NCBI RefSeq assembly: GCF_002262875.1 | Contig: NZ_NKYE01000010.1 | Location: 1-64,000 of the forward strand | Direction of reading: 5' to 3' | Length of the DNA: 64,000 nucleotides | DNA from: Amycolatopsis antarctica | GTDB lineage: Bacteria; Actinomycetota; Actinomycetes; Mycobacteriales; Pseudonocardiaceae | In this document: piece after piece, positions 42,482 to 51,973 of the stretch | Numbering within the stretch: the stretch's first letter is position 1 | Layout: every line of letters begins with the position of its first letter | The notes under the pieces: model-generated | Databases searched by the model: none | What the model saw: only the letters and a program-made list of their open reading frames with translations | Told to the model about the DNA's origin: nothing | Made by a program: the position numbers and the translations under genes

Positions 42482-45400
42482 TCAGTCCTCATCTCCCTCG
42501 AGTACGGCGAACACCACGGGATCGGGTCGGTCGTCGACCGTGGTCGCCCAGGTCGCGATCCGCGCCCGGCCGCCGGAGAGCAGCACCCAGCCGTCGTCGT
42601 GTACCCCGTGCACGGTCAGTGCCTGCGTCATCAGGCCGGTCTTGCGGATGCACTCGATCGCGCTCCAGATCCGGGTTCCGGCCACGGTCACCGATTCGCC
42701 GGTGTCGGCTACGAGCAGGTCGCGCACGGCGAGCAGGTCCGCGCCGAGCAGTCCCGCCCAGTCCTCCTCCGTCCGTTCCACCGCCGTCTCCGCATCGCAG
42801 GCCAGTGCCCCGGCACCGGCGACGACGAGGGTGAGGCCCGCGGTGTGCGAGGCGGACACCTCGGCGCCGCCGATCTCCGGCTTGCCGTCCGCCCGGTAAC
42901 GCACCAGCACCGGCCGGTCCAGTGCGCGGCTCGCGGCGAGCCGCGTCTGGGCGCGGCGCTGCGCCGTGGTCGCGACCTCCACACCGGCCGGGTCGGGTTC
43001 CACCACCACGGCACGGTTTCCGCCGAGTACCCGCTCGAGCGCACGTTCCAGGTAGGAGCCGAGCATCGAGGGCACCCATGGGCCCGCGCCGCGCCGGGTA
43101 CGGACCGCTCGCAGGGCGAGACCCTCCCAGCGCTCGACCATCGCGCCGTCCGGATCGCGGATCTCCAGGTCGTAGACGTAGCTGTCCCCGTCCTGCGACC
43201 GTTCCCGCGCGTCGAGCACCACGTACTCCGCGGCGCCCGAGGGCGAGTCGGACAGGTACAGCCGCTCGATCCCCTGTGGCAGCAGGATCGCGTCCGGGAC
43301 ACAGCACTGGATCGCGTGCATCATCGTGTCCCGCGTTCCCGGGTCGGCCAGAATCCGTTGCTGCGGAAGGAAAGGTGCGAACCAGGTCGAGTCCGAACCG
43401 GCGGCGACCTCGGCGACGGCGTGCCGGGCGGAGGCCCGCCGGTAACCGGTGAGCTGCTGGAACCGCTTGCCCTGGAACAGAACGCTGCCGTACAACTCGG
43501 TGACCGGGTCGACCGGCACCACGGGAATCTCCGGGGCGGCTGGGACGCTGCCACCGGGAACGGCGCCGCGCGGGAACCGCAGCCTGGCCCGGAAGTGGTC
43601 GGCACTGAAGGCCGTCTCCCCGCTGCGCAGCACCACGTCCACCGTCCCGGTGTCCCGGGCGAGCGCGGCCAGCCGGATCGTCGTGGATCCGCCCGGCGAG
43701 ACGACGATCGGCCGCAGGAACTCGACGTTCTCCAGCAGCGGCACCCCGTCCTGCCCGGTGACCGCGGCGGCGACCTGCGTCATCGCCTCCATGCCCATCA
43801 CCGCGGGGAAGAGCAGGTCGCCGTCGAGCAGGTGGTCGCCGAGGTACGGGTCACTGCCCGCGGACAGGTCGGCCTCGGTGACCAGTTCGATGCCCGGGTA
43901 GTGCACGACGGCCCGGTCGACGAAACGGGTGAGCGGCAGTTCCCTTCGCTGCACCGGCAGGGTGGCCAGCCCGGCCGTGCGGCCGCAGACGACGAGTACC
44001 GGTGGCGCGGCCGGATCGGCGAGCACCTGACGCAGTACGTCGATGCCGTCCTCGGTGGGGATTGGCGTGATGCCGTCGCGCATCAGTGCCCCGACCACGC
44101 CGAGGCGTTCGCCCATGCCCGCGCCGGACCAGACGGACCATTCCAGGGCGAGCACCCGCGCCTGCGGGTTGCGGGCACCGAACCGCAGCGTCTCCTCGGT
44201 CATCCAGTCGTTGGCGGTGGCGTAGTGCGCCTCGCCGCGCAGGCCGGCGCGGCCGATGATGCTGCCGAAGGTGACCAGTAGCTTGACCCGGCTCTCGTCG
44301 ACGGCGCCGAGCACGGCCCGCAGGCCGGTGATCTTCGGCGCCACGGTCTGCCGGAACGCGTCCTCGGTGAGGCTGAACAGGGCGGCCGGCTCGTTGCGTC
44401 CCGCGCCGTGCAGCACCGCGGTCACCGGGCCGAGTGCGGCCTGGAACCGTTCCACGGCGGCGCGGACCTGCTCGGCGGAGGTGACGTCGGCACGCTCGTA
44501 CCGGTAGGTCACCCCGGACGCGTCCATCCGGGCCAGGTTCTCCGCGAGTTCGGTGTCCTCGGCGGGATCGCTGCGGCCGAGCAGAGCGAGCGAGGCGTGC
44601 GAGTCACGTGCCATCGCCAGCGCGCTCTCGGCGGTGATGCCCTTGCCACCGCCGGTCACCAGCAGGACGTCCTCGCGGCCCAGCGGTACCGGTCCGTGCT
44701 CGCCCGAGGCCGCGGGGACCGGGCGCAGCGCCGGCACCGTCCGGGTGCCTGCGGCGTCGTAGCGCACCTCGGCGAAGTCGGTGGTCGCGGCGGTCTCGAT
44801 GACGACCCTGGCCACCGCCTGATCGATTGCCTCCTCGTCGTCGGGGGTGACGTCGGCGAGATCGACGATGGTGGTCCGCGCCGACGGGTCCTCCAGGCGC
44901 AGGGTCTTCGCCAGCCCGGAGGCACCGAGCCCGTGCTGGACGACGACGAAGCGGGTGCCGTTCGGCGCGGCCATGACGGCCCGTCCCGCGTCGAGGAACA
45001 GGCCGAAGTGGGTCTCGTCGCAGTCCGCGGGCAGGCACAGCAGGACGCCGTCACCGACGCCCGCCCTGGACAGCCCGAGCTGGAGCCGGTCGGCCAGCGG
45101 GTGGCCTCCCGGGGCGTACACCGCCCACTGGCTGGTCGAGTCGCCGCGCCCGGTGTCGACGATGGGCCGCTCCGCGGGCAGGTACTGAACCGCGAACGGG
45201 CGCACCCAGGGCGCGACGCCCTGGACCTCGCCGTCGGCGGTGTTGTCCGCGGGCTGCGCGGTCTCCGCCAGCTCGTCGATCATCTCGGCCAGGTCGCCGA
45301 GGCAGACGGTGGCGAAGTTGGGCATCCCCTCCAGCGCGGGGCGTCCCAGGGCGCGGGTGACGTCGTTGACGATCTGGCCCACGGTGATGGAGCTCAGGTG

Positions 45401-48367
45401 CAGGTCGTCGAGCGGGTGCGTGTCCGGGGTGACGGTCTCCAGCGGCAGTTCGACACGCTCGGCCGCGAGCGCGCGCAGCAGTTCGAACGTCGTGCCGCCA
45501 CTGTCGGCGCCGTCCCCCTGGCCCTCCCCCGTGACCTCCGCAGGGGGTGCCGCGACCGCGGGGTGGCGAGGGGATGCGCCCCCCGCGGTCGCGGCGATAC
45601 CGCCGTCGACGCCGTACCGGGCCAGGTCGGCGTCGATGGCGGGAGCCGCCTCACACGGGCTCTCCAGGAAGGTCATCTCACCGTCGACGGCGAGCGGGCG
45701 CACGGCCCGGCCGGCGAACAGCGGGGCGACGTCCACCGGGGCACCGAGCACGAAGGCCGCACCGACCACGCGCAGCAGCGCGCCGAGGGAACCGCTGTCG
45801 GTGTCGACGGAGAGCACGGGGGTGGTGGGGGCGATCTCGCCGAGGAGGCCGGCCAGCACGCGGCCGGGGCCGACCTCGACGGCGAGGTCGCAGCGTTCCG
45901 CGACCTTGGCGGCGGCCTCGCGGAAACGCACCGGGAGCACGACCTGGTCGCGCAGCAGCGTCCGCAGGTCCTCGGCGCCGTGCAGCACGTCGCCGGTGAC
46001 CGTGGAGACCACCGGCCGGGTGAGCCGGGCGAAGTCGAACTCGCCGAGCCGTTCGGTCATCGCCTCGGCCGCGGGCTCGACCGAGGGCGAGTGGAAGGCG
46101 TGCGAGACGTTCAGCCGGGTGGCCGTGACGCCCTGGGCCCGGGACCGTTCGCAGACCCGGTCCACCGCGTCCGCTGGCCCGGAGATCACCGTCTGGCCCG
46201 GGGCGTTGTATCCGGCGATCACCACGTCCTCGCCCGCGGCGAGCTGTTCCACGCGGTTCGGGTCGGCGGCGAGTCCGGCCATCGCCCCGCCGCCGTCGCT
46301 CGCGGTGGCCATCACGGTGCCGCGGACGGCGGCCAGCCGCAGGAGCTCGGCCTCGTCCAGCGCCCCGCCCCAGTGCAGGGCGGTCAGTTCGCCCAGGCTG
46401 TGCCCGACGGCGGTGTCCGCGTCGATACCGAGGTCCCGCAGCACCCGCAGGGCGGCCAGTGACCCGGTGACGATGCGCGGCTGCGCGACCTCGGTGGCGA
46501 CCTGGTCGCCGCCCGCCGGCAGTCCGGCCGTGTCGAAGACGTCCTCGGCGGTGGCGAAGCGGCGGCGCAGCGCACCCGCGGCGCCGCGCCCGGAACCCTG
46601 GCCGGGGAACAGGAATGCTATTCGCGGGGCCGCACCGCGGTGGTCGAGGAAGATGCCCTCGGTGGCCGCGAACACGGAGTCCTGCCCTCCGTCGACGAGT
46701 TCGAGCAGCCGGGCCAGTTTGCGGGCCGCCTCGTCCGGGTCCGCGGCGACGACAGCGGCCCGCGCCTGCCCACCGGTGCGTTCCCCGGCGAGGGTCGCGG
46801 CGAGGTCGGTGAGCTCGGCCGTCGACAGCGTCGGCGTGACCGCGGCGAGCCGCGCGATCCGGACCCGCAGTGCCGCCGGATCGGCGGCGTCGACGACCAG
46901 GAGCTCGGCGTCCTGCCTGCCGGAGACGAGCGCGCGGGTGCGTTCGTCCAGTTCGGTGCGGCGTTCGACGTCGGGGGCCTGCTCGACGGCGATGTGCGAG
47001 TTGATGCCGCCGAAACCCATCGCCGACACCCCGGCCCGGACCTGCTGGCCTGCTGGCCAGAGCTCCGCCTCGCCGGGCACGTACAGCGCCGCGGATTCCC
47101 CGGTGAGCAGCGGATGCGGGTCCCGATGCCCGGTGCCGGGCGGGATCACCTGGTGGTGCACGGCGAGGGCCGCCTTGATCAACCCGGCGACCCCCGCCGC
47201 TGCCTTGGTGTGCCCGAAGTTGCCCTTGATGGTGCTCAGCGCGGCGGGTCCGGCGGTGGCGTCCGCCGATCGGCGCGCGGTGGACAGCGCCTCGATCTCC
47301 GTGGCGTCGCCGAGCGCCGTGCCGGTGCCGTGCCCCTCGAAGTAGGACACGGTCTCCACGCCGTAACCCGCACGTCCGTACGCGCGCCGCAGGGCGAGCC
47401 GGTGCCCGCCCGCCTCCGGCCGGGTGATGCCGCCCTTGCCGTCGGAGGACACGCCCCAGCCGGTGATCGAGGCGTAGATACGGGCGCCCCTGGCCACCGC
47501 GTCGCTCTCGCGCATCAGCACGATCACGCCGGACCCCTCGCCGGGCCAGAAACCGTTGGAGTCCTTGTCGTAGACCTTCATCTCGCCGGTCGCCAGCGCC
47601 CCGGTCTTCGCGAAACCGATGACCTCGAAGGGGTCGATGGAGAGGTCGACGCCACCGGCGATGGCGACGTCGAGGTCACCCTCGGCGAGCGCGTTGGCCG
47701 CGGTGACGACCGAGAGCAGCGAGGACGAGCAGGCGCCGTCGACGGTGTAGCCACCACCGGCGAGGTCGAAGTAGTTGCAGATCCGGCCGGCGATCGTGTT
47801 GGCCAGGCCGCCGGCGAGGGTGTCCTCGTTGATCTCCGGGAACGGCGCCTTGTACTGGGTCTCCAGTTCGGCGAGGAACCCTGCCGTCTCCTCCTCGCCC
47901 CAGCCCTTGCCCGTCAAGGCGGCGGCGACGGTGCGGCGCACGTACGGCCAGCGCAGGCGCAGCACGTTGGCGCGGGAGAACTCCCCGGTGAGGCTGTTGC
48001 CGAGAACCACGCCCGTGGTCTCCCTCGGCAGGCCCTCGCCCTCGGCGAAGCCGGCGTCGGCGAGGGCGCGGGTGGCCACGTCGAGCGCCAGCCAGTGGGT
48101 CATGTCGGTCGAGCGGAACGTGCTGCCGGCGACCTTGTACTTGACCCGGTCGAACTCGAAGTCCCGCAGCACGGCCGCCTTGGCCGAGTAGAAGCGGTCC
48201 GGCGCCTTGGGGTCCGCCGAGAAGTAGTCCTCGCGGTTCATCCGGACGTCGGGGAGCTGCCGGAAGGCGCGGCGGCCAGCGAGCACGTTGTCCCAGAGCT
48301 CGTCCGGTGATCCGGCGTCCGGGTAGCTGAGCCCGATACCGACGATCGCGATCCGCTCGTTGTTCAC
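42482..48367 (-). CDS. pksE: Iterative enediyne polyketide synthase (PksE)
   Basis: The protein has 1961 residues, close to SgcE and CalE8. The domain order is as follows. KS has active Cys213 in VDGACSSSLLSV, with EGHGTGTALGD and NFGHTKAAAG. AT has Ser657 in GHSLGELTALH. The central ACP has DDLHLSSITVGQ, with carrier Ser992 or 993. KR has VTGGGKGITAESAL near 1236 and YATANDW near 1382. DH has DPYLGDHLLDGDLLFP near 1512. A C-terminal phosphopantetheinyl transferase domain (about 1770-1961, with GTRIWSAIECIRKTGL) activates its own ACP. It builds a linear polyene that becomes the enediyne core. The GTG at 48367 (VNNERIAIVG) has only a weak GGTGG site. The thioesterase follows at once. No E5/E4/E3 genes precede it. 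Confidence 0.97.
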   Translation of the reverse strand: MNNERIAIVGIGLSYPDAGSPDELWDNVLAGRRAFRQLPDVRMNREDYFSADPKAPDRFYSAKAAVLRDFEFDRVKYKVAGSTFRSTDMTHWLALDVATRALADAGFAEGEGLPRETTGVVLGNSLTGEFSRANVLRLRWPYVRRTVAAALTGKGWGEEETAGFLAELETQYKAPFPEINEDTLAGGLANTIAGRICNYFDLAGGGYTVDGACSSSLLSVVTAANALAEGDLDVAIAGGVDLSIDPFEVIGFAKTGALATGEMKVYDKDSNGFWPGEGSGVIVLMRESDAVARGARIYASITGWGVSSDGKGGITRPEAGGHRLALRRAYGRAGYGVETVSYFEGHGTGTALGDATEIEALSTARRSADATAGPAALSTIKGNFGHTKAAAGVAGLIKAALAVHHQVIPPGTGHRDPHPLLTGESAALYVPGEAELWPAGQQVRAGVSAMGFGGINSHIAVEQAPDVERRTELDERTRALVSGRQDAELLVVDAADPAALRVRIARLAAVTPTLSTAELTDLAATLAGERTGGQARAAVVAADPDEAARKLARLLELVDGGQDSVFAATEGIFLDHRGAAPRIAFLFPGQGSGRGAAGALRRRFATAEDVFDTAGLPAGGDQVATEVAQPRIVTGSLAALRVLRDLGIDADTAVGHSLGELTALHWGGALDEAELLRLAAVRGTVMATASDGGGAMAGLAADPNRVEQLAAGEDVVIAGYNAPGQTVISGPADAVDRVCERSRAQGVTATRLNVSHAFHSPSVEPAAEAMTERLGEFDFARLTRPVVSTVTGDVLHGAEDLRTLLRDQVVLPVRFREAAAKVAERCDLAVEVGPGRVLAGLLGEIAPTTPVLSVDTDSGSLGALLRVVGAAFVLGAPVDVAPLFAGRAVRPLAVDGEMTFLESPCEAAPAIDADLARYGVDGGIAATAGGASPRHPAVAAPPAEVTGEGQGDGADSGGTTFELLRALAAERVELPLETVTPDTHPLDDLHLSSITVGQIVNDVTRALGRPALEGMPNFATVCLGDLAEMIDELAETAQPADNTADGEVQGVAPWVRPFAVQYLPAERPIVDTGRGDSTSQWAVYAPGGHPLADRLQLGLSRAGVGDGVLLCLPADCDETHFGLFLDAGRAVMAAPNGTRFVVVQHGLGASGLAKTLRLEDPSARTTIVDLADVTPDDEEAIDQAVARVVIETAATTDFAEVRYDAAGTRTVPALRPVPAASGEHGPVPLGREDVLLVTGGGKGITAESALAMARDSHASLALLGRSDPAEDTELAENLARMDASGVTYRYERADVTSAEQVRAAVERFQAALGPVTAVLHGAGRNEPAALFSLTEDAFRQTVAPKITGLRAVLGAVDESRVKLLVTFGSIIGRAGLRGEAHYATANDWMTEETLRFGARNPQARVLALEWSVWSGAGMGERLGVVGALMRDGITPIPTEDGIDVLRQVLADPAAPPVLVVCGRTAGLATLPVQRRELPLTRFVDRAVVHYPGIELVTEADLSAGSDPYLGDHLLDGDLLFPAVMGMEAMTQVAAAVTGQDGVPLLENVEFLRPIVVSPGGSTTIRLAALARDTGTVDVVLRSGETAFSADHFRARLRFPRGAVPGGSVPAAPEIPVVPVDPVTELYGSVLFQGKRFQQLTGYRRASARHAVAEVAAGSDSTWFAPFLPQQRILADPGTRDTMMHAIQCCVPDAILLPQGIERLYLSDSPSGAAEYVVLDARERSQDGDSYVYDLEIRDPDGAMVERWEGLALRAVRTRRGAGPWVPSMLGSYLERALERVLGGNRAVVVEPDPAGVEVATTAQRRAQTRLAASRALDRPVLVRYRADGKPEIGGAEVSASHTAGLTLVVAGAGALACDAETAVERTEEDWAGLLGADLLAVRDLLVADTGESVTVAGTRIWSAIECIRKTGLMTQALTVHGVHDDGWVLLSGGRARIATWATTVDDRPDPVVFAVLEGDED

Positions 48368-48866
48368 ATCGACCACCACAATCCACGGATAGACACTGGA
48401 CCAGACTCGTTCGCGATCACGTTTTCCCCATTCCGGCGAATTCCCGGCAGTGACGGGACGCTTCCCGCCGTACCGGATTCGGCGGCAGTTTCCGATTTCT
48501 CGGTAACGTCGAGGTCGCTCATGGCTGCCTTCCATCTGCAGGCCGATCACCGATCGGCCGTTGGTCCGATGGGCCGACGACTGTGGACATCGCTGGTGAA
48601 CTGGGAAAGTGGCGTTCTCCGCGGCCGACTCCAGCTTGCCCCCGTGGCGTACCTGTGTCTTCTTCCATCATGCCTGCCGGATCGGGGCTCACCCGGGCAA
48701 CGGTCGCGGGGCGGTACCCGAGGTCGGAAGACGACGGGCCGGAGGAGAAACCGGCCATTGTTCGAGCGATTCTCCGATGCACGCCGGAAAAGAAGGGAAC
48801 ACCTCGAATCGGGCGCGGTGATATTCGCCCGCGGCAACGGAAACAGGAAATCCGGCCGTGCCGGGA
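48368..48866. other. Gap between the AraC regulator and pksE
   Basis: These 499 bp hold no convincing gene. The part next to pksE (48400-48520) is somewhat AT-richer (TTTTCCCCATTCC, TTTCCGATTTCTCGG) and probably carries the pksE promoter on the minus strand. In other enediyne clusters this place is usually taken by E5. Confidence 0.5.
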
Positions 48867-49619
48867 TCAGCCCGCCCGGCGCGCGGGAGCGTCGGCCACC
48901 GGGCGGAACGAGGGCAGCGCCGTGAGCACGGGCGGGTCGACGGTGCGCATCGGGCGCAGCCGCACGTCGGCGATGCGCGCGGCCAGTCCGTCCTGGATGC
49001 CGACCGGACCGTGCAGGCCGATGTGGCGCGCCGGAGCGTCGGCGTCCGCCGGCCGCGGAGGGCCGGAACAGGCGGCCACGTACCAGGTTCCGGGAGGAAC
49101 GTCCTGCAGGCTGTACTGGCCGGGCCGTTCCAGCACCGTGCGGCGGACCGGAGAGCCATGCAGCATCGGCGTGCCGAACAGGCCCACGAAGATCCGTTCG
49201 ACGGACTCCCCGGAGGGCACGACGACCTGGCCGCGCACCACCGTCGCCGCCCGTCGCGGTTCCGTCCCGCCGTGCTCGTCCGGGGCGGCACCCTCGCGGC
49301 GGCGATAGGTACTCGGTGATACGCCCACGCCGTTGTGGAAGCGGGAGCTGAACGTGCCGACGCTGTTGTAGCCCACCTGGTGACTGATGTCGACGATGCT
49401 CAGCGAGGTCGAGGTGAGCAGCCGTTTCGCCTCCTCGATGCGCATCGCCGACAGGTATCTGCCCGGGGAGATACCGGTGACCTGCCGGAAGACTCGGGAG
49501 AAGTGGAACTTACTGAACATCGCCGACTGGGCGAGATCGTCCATGGTTATCTTGTCGGCCAGTGACAGGCGCATGGTGCCGATCGACCGCTCGACGGCCC
49601 GTACGAGCATCGTGTCCAT
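48867..49619 (-). CDS. AraC-family transcriptional regulator, probable cluster regulator
   Basis: The 250-residue protein has its DNA-binding part at the N-terminus. A first helix-turn-helix is in LADKITMDDLAQSAMFSKFHFSRVF, shown by core MDDLAQSAMFSKFHFSRVF. A second follows in IVDISHQVGYNSVGTFSSRF, ending in VSPSTYRRR. The C-terminal ~130 residues (VPSGESVERIFVGLFGTP, VPPGTWYVAAC) look like a beta-rich sensor or partner domain. AAAGGA lies 8 nt before the ATG. It is upstream of pksE on the same strand and divergent from a glycosyltransferase, with an operator-like repeat at 49759-49777. Control of the enediyne genes is inferred from location. Confidence 0.88.
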   Translation of the reverse strand: MDTMLVRAVERSIGTMRLSLADKITMDDLAQSAMFSKFHFSRVFRQVTGISPGRYLSAMRIEEAKRLLTSTSLSIVDISHQVGYNSVGTFSSRFHNGVGVSPSTYRRREGAAPDEHGGTEPRRAATVVRGQVVVPSGESVERIFVGLFGTPMLHGSPVRRTVLERPGQYSLQDVPPGTWYVAACSGPPRPADADAPARHIGLHGPVGIQDGLAARIADVRLRPMRTVDPPVLTALPSFRPVADAPARRAG

Positions 49620-49939
49620 CGCCCATTCCTTTCGCCGGAAGAGCGTCGTGATCGAGACGCGCCTGCCGATGGAATTTGTTTCCCCGCATTCTCATTCGCG
49701 AGCGGGAAGGGGCGTAAGTGCCGCCGTCACCGATTGACGTGAACATTCTCCGGTGCACCGTATGAAAAACTCATACGCGCACCGTGCGCATCTCCGGCGG
49801 ACCCGGTCGTCCACCAGGTTCTCCTTGGCATGCGGGAAGAAGACGCCGGAGGCGGCCGCGATGGATGCTGACTGCCCGGATGGGTCACGTGCGCGGGACG
49901 CGGGCCCGCACCGACTGCGCAGCCGATCTTGGAGGGCAC
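49620..49939. other. Divergent promoter region between the AraC regulator and a glycosyltransferase
   Basis: These 320 bp carry no gene. The centre is AT-rich (GGAATTTGTTTCCCCGC, GAACATTCTCC) and includes the inverted repeat listed separately. Promoters for both flanking genes should lie here. Confidence 0.5.
49759..49777. promoter_or_regulatory. Operator-like inverted repeat
   Basis: The perfect inverted repeat CGTATGA-AAAAC-TCATACG lies between the divergent AraC regulator and glycosyltransferase genes, about 140 bp from the former and 160 bp from the latter. It is a candidate binding site for a cluster regulator. Confidence 0.5.
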
Positions 49940-51091
49940 GTGCGGATCCTGTTCACCACCGTGGCGCTGCCCGGCCATCTGTTCCCGCTGGTTCCGCTCG
50001 CCTGGGCCTGCCGTGCGCTCGGGCACGAGGTCATGGTCGCCACCACGGACAACTTCCTGGCCGAGGTGGCACGCGCCGGACTGCCCGTCACGTCCTGCGG
50101 ACCGGAGTCGGGCCTGCGGGACCTGCGATCCGCCGCCGCGGTCGCCCTCGACGGTGACCGTCACCCCGCTCTGTCCATGTCGGATCAGCGATACGCGCAC
50201 GGACTCGCCTTCGCCCGGATCGCCCGGCGGAGCCTCGACGGTCTGCGCGCGCTGACCGGGACCTGGCGGCCGGACGTCGTCGTCAGTGAACGTGCCGAGC
50301 TGGCGGGGCCGATCGCGGCCGCGGCCCTCGGCGTGCCGTCCGCCGAACTGCACTGGGGTGCGGCGCCGCTGCCCGAGTACCGCTCGGCGGCGGCGGCCGA
50401 GCTGGCTGGAGAACTCGGCGATCTGGGACTCGACGACCTGCCGGACCCGGGACTGCTGCTCAACCCGTGGCCGCCGAGCGTGCGCGGTACCTATGCCGAC
50501 CGGCACTACACGCTGCGCGCCGTCCCGTACAACGGCGAGGCCCGTGTCCCGGCGTGGATGCTGTCGGCGGCGGACCGGCCCCGGGTGTGCCTGACCCTGG
50601 GCACGGTGCTGCCCCGGCTCGGCAGGCACGGCGGCGCCGAGTTCCTGCTGCCGCTGCTGGACCGGCTTGCCGGGCTCGGCCTGGAGATCGTGATCGCCGT
50701 CGACGACGAGATCGCCGCGACCTGGCCCCGGCTGCCGGACGCGGTTCGCTTCGCAGGAAGGCTGCCGATGTCGCACGCGCTGAGCACGTGCGCGCTCTCG
50801 ATCAACCACGGTGGGCAGGGCACCGCGCTCACCTCGCTCGCCGCGGGCACGCCGCAGCTCCTGCTCCCCCGGTTCGACGACCAGTTCGACAACGCCGACG
50901 CCGTGGTGAAGTCCGGTGCCGGGCTGCGGCTGCTGCCCGAGGAGATCACCGCGACCATCGTGGCGCGGCGGTGCGCGGAACTGCTGGAGGACGAGGCGTA
51001 TCGCACGGCCGCGCGCGGCATCGCCGCCGAGATCGCCGCACAGCCCTCTCCGGTCGTCGCCTGCCGGCGGCTCGAAACCCTCGTCGCCTGA
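49940..51091 (+). CDS. Natural-product glycosyltransferase (GT-B, MGT/CalG-like)
   Basis: The 383-residue protein starts RILFTTVALPGHLFPLVPLA, the typical N-terminus of GT1 enzymes acting on polyketides. The C-terminal nucleotide-sugar half has PRVCLTLGTVLPRLG, VRFAGRLPMSHAL and INHGGQGTALTSLAAGTPQL, where the HGGxGT motif binds the sugar diphosphate. FDDQFDNADAV closes the donor site. It presumably transfers the deoxysugar made by neighbouring genes to the enediyne aglycone. The GTG at 49940 follows GGAGGG with a short spacing of 3 nt. It is the only plus-strand sugar gene, convergent with the N-methyltransferase. Confidence 0.9.
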   Translation: MRILFTTVALPGHLFPLVPLAWACRALGHEVMVATTDNFLAEVARAGLPVTSCGPESGLRDLRSAAAVALDGDRHPALSMSDQRYAHGLAFARIARRSLDGLRALTGTWRPDVVVSERAELAGPIAAAALGVPSAELHWGAAPLPEYRSAAAAELAGELGDLGLDDLPDPGLLLNPWPPSVRGTYADRHYTLRAVPYNGEARVPAWMLSAADRPRVCLTLGTVLPRLGRHGGAEFLLPLLDRLAGLGLEIVIAVDDEIAATWPRLPDAVRFAGRLPMSHALSTCALSINHGGQGTALTSLAAGTPQLLLPRFDDQFDNADAVVKSGAGLRLLPEEITATIVARRCAELLEDEAYRTAARGIAAEIAAQPSPVVACRRLETLVA

Positions 51092-51139
51092 CTCTCCACC
51101 CGGCCCATCACCCCCGGCAACCACTCGAACGGCCTACCC

Positions 51140-51202
51140 AGACCGCAATACGTCGACGAATTGCGGCCTGTCGCGGCGCAATATGTCGACGTATTGCGGT
51201 CT
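51140..51202. terminator. Bidirectional terminator-like inverted repeat
   Basis: AGACCGCAATACGTCGAC (51140-51157) and GTCGACGTATTGCGGTCT (51185-51202) are perfect reverse complements, 27 bp apart. Each arm also sits inside its own near-palindrome centred on GTCGAC. The element lies between the convergent glycosyltransferase and N-methyltransferase stops, so it could end both transcripts. Confidence 0.65.
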
Positions 51203-51213
51203 GCGGGTTCGGG

Positions 51214-51948
51214 TTACTTGCGGACGCCGACGTACATACCAGGCGCGTTGTGCCTACCGTCGGCGAGCCGCAACGGCTCCTCGATGAACTCGACCGTGCA
51301 GTCGGCCTGTTCGAAGGCGGCCACGTACTCGTCCGGGGTGAACAGACTGGTGACGAGAACGTCGGTGAACTCGGTGATCCCACCTGCCTCCGCCACCACG
51401 AACTTGATCTCCATCCGGGTGGTGAGGCCCTGCCGGACCGAACGGGTGATCCGGGAGACGACCCGGCCGTCCTCCTTCAGCATGTGCCCGCCGACGTAGC
51501 CGTCGATGAAGTTGTGCGGGAACCACCACGGTTCGACGACCAGCACCCCGCCGGGCTCCACGTGCGCGGCCATCCGGGAGACGGCCAGGTCGAGATCCGT
51601 GCTGGAACCCATGCAGGCCACCGCGTTGCCGATGCAGACCAGCGCGTCGAAGGTCCGGCCGAGGTCGAAGTCCCGCATGTCACCGGGACGCACCGGAACC
51701 GACGGCAGGCGCCGCTGCGCCACCGCACGCATCGCCGGGGCGATCTCCACCCCCTCGACGTGGTCGAACAGGTCCGCGAACCGCTCCAGGTGCGCGCCCG
51801 TGCCGCACGCGAGGTCCACCAGCGTCCTCGCACCGGGCCTGCGCGCGGTGATCATCGAGGCGATGTCCTCGGCCTCCGCGCCGAAATCCTTGCCGCGGCC
51901 GCGGAAGACGAGGTCGTACAGCTCGGCGTGGTCATGCCCGTACTCCAT
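51214..51948 (-). CDS. SAM-dependent N-methyltransferase, TylM1/DesVI/SgcA5-like
   Basis: The 244-residue class I methyltransferase begins EYGHDHAELYDLVFRGRGKD, typical of enzymes that methylate the amino group of dTDP-aminosugars. SAM motif I is LVDLACGTGAHLERF, and GVEIAPAMRAVA and PGDMRDFDLGRTFDALVCI follow. PWWFPHNFIDGYVGG is characteristic of the DesVI/TylM1 group. GAGGAG lies 5 nt before the ATG. It is 26 bp downstream of the aminotransferase on the same strand, which supplies its amino substrate. One or two methylations cannot be told from sequence. Confidence 0.88.
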   Translation of the reverse strand: MEYGHDHAELYDLVFRGRGKDFGAEAEDIASMITARRPGARTLVDLACGTGAHLERFADLFDHVEGVEIAPAMRAVAQRRLPSVPVRPGDMRDFDLGRTFDALVCIGNAVACMGSSTDLDLAVSRMAAHVEPGGVLVVEPWWFPHNFIDGYVGGHMLKEDGRVVSRITRSVRQGLTTRMEIKFVVAEAGGITEFTDVLVTSLFTPDEYVAAFEQADCTVEFIEEPLRLADGRHNAPGMYVGVRK

Positions 51949-51973
51949 GGGATCTCCTCGTGGTGCTTCGGCG

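Noticed and set aside
48519..48782. Small minus-strand frame in the gap before pksE, considered as an E5-like gene
   Set aside because: The 87-residue translation is low-complexity Arg/Pro/Gly with no ribosome site and no similarity to E5-type membrane proteins.
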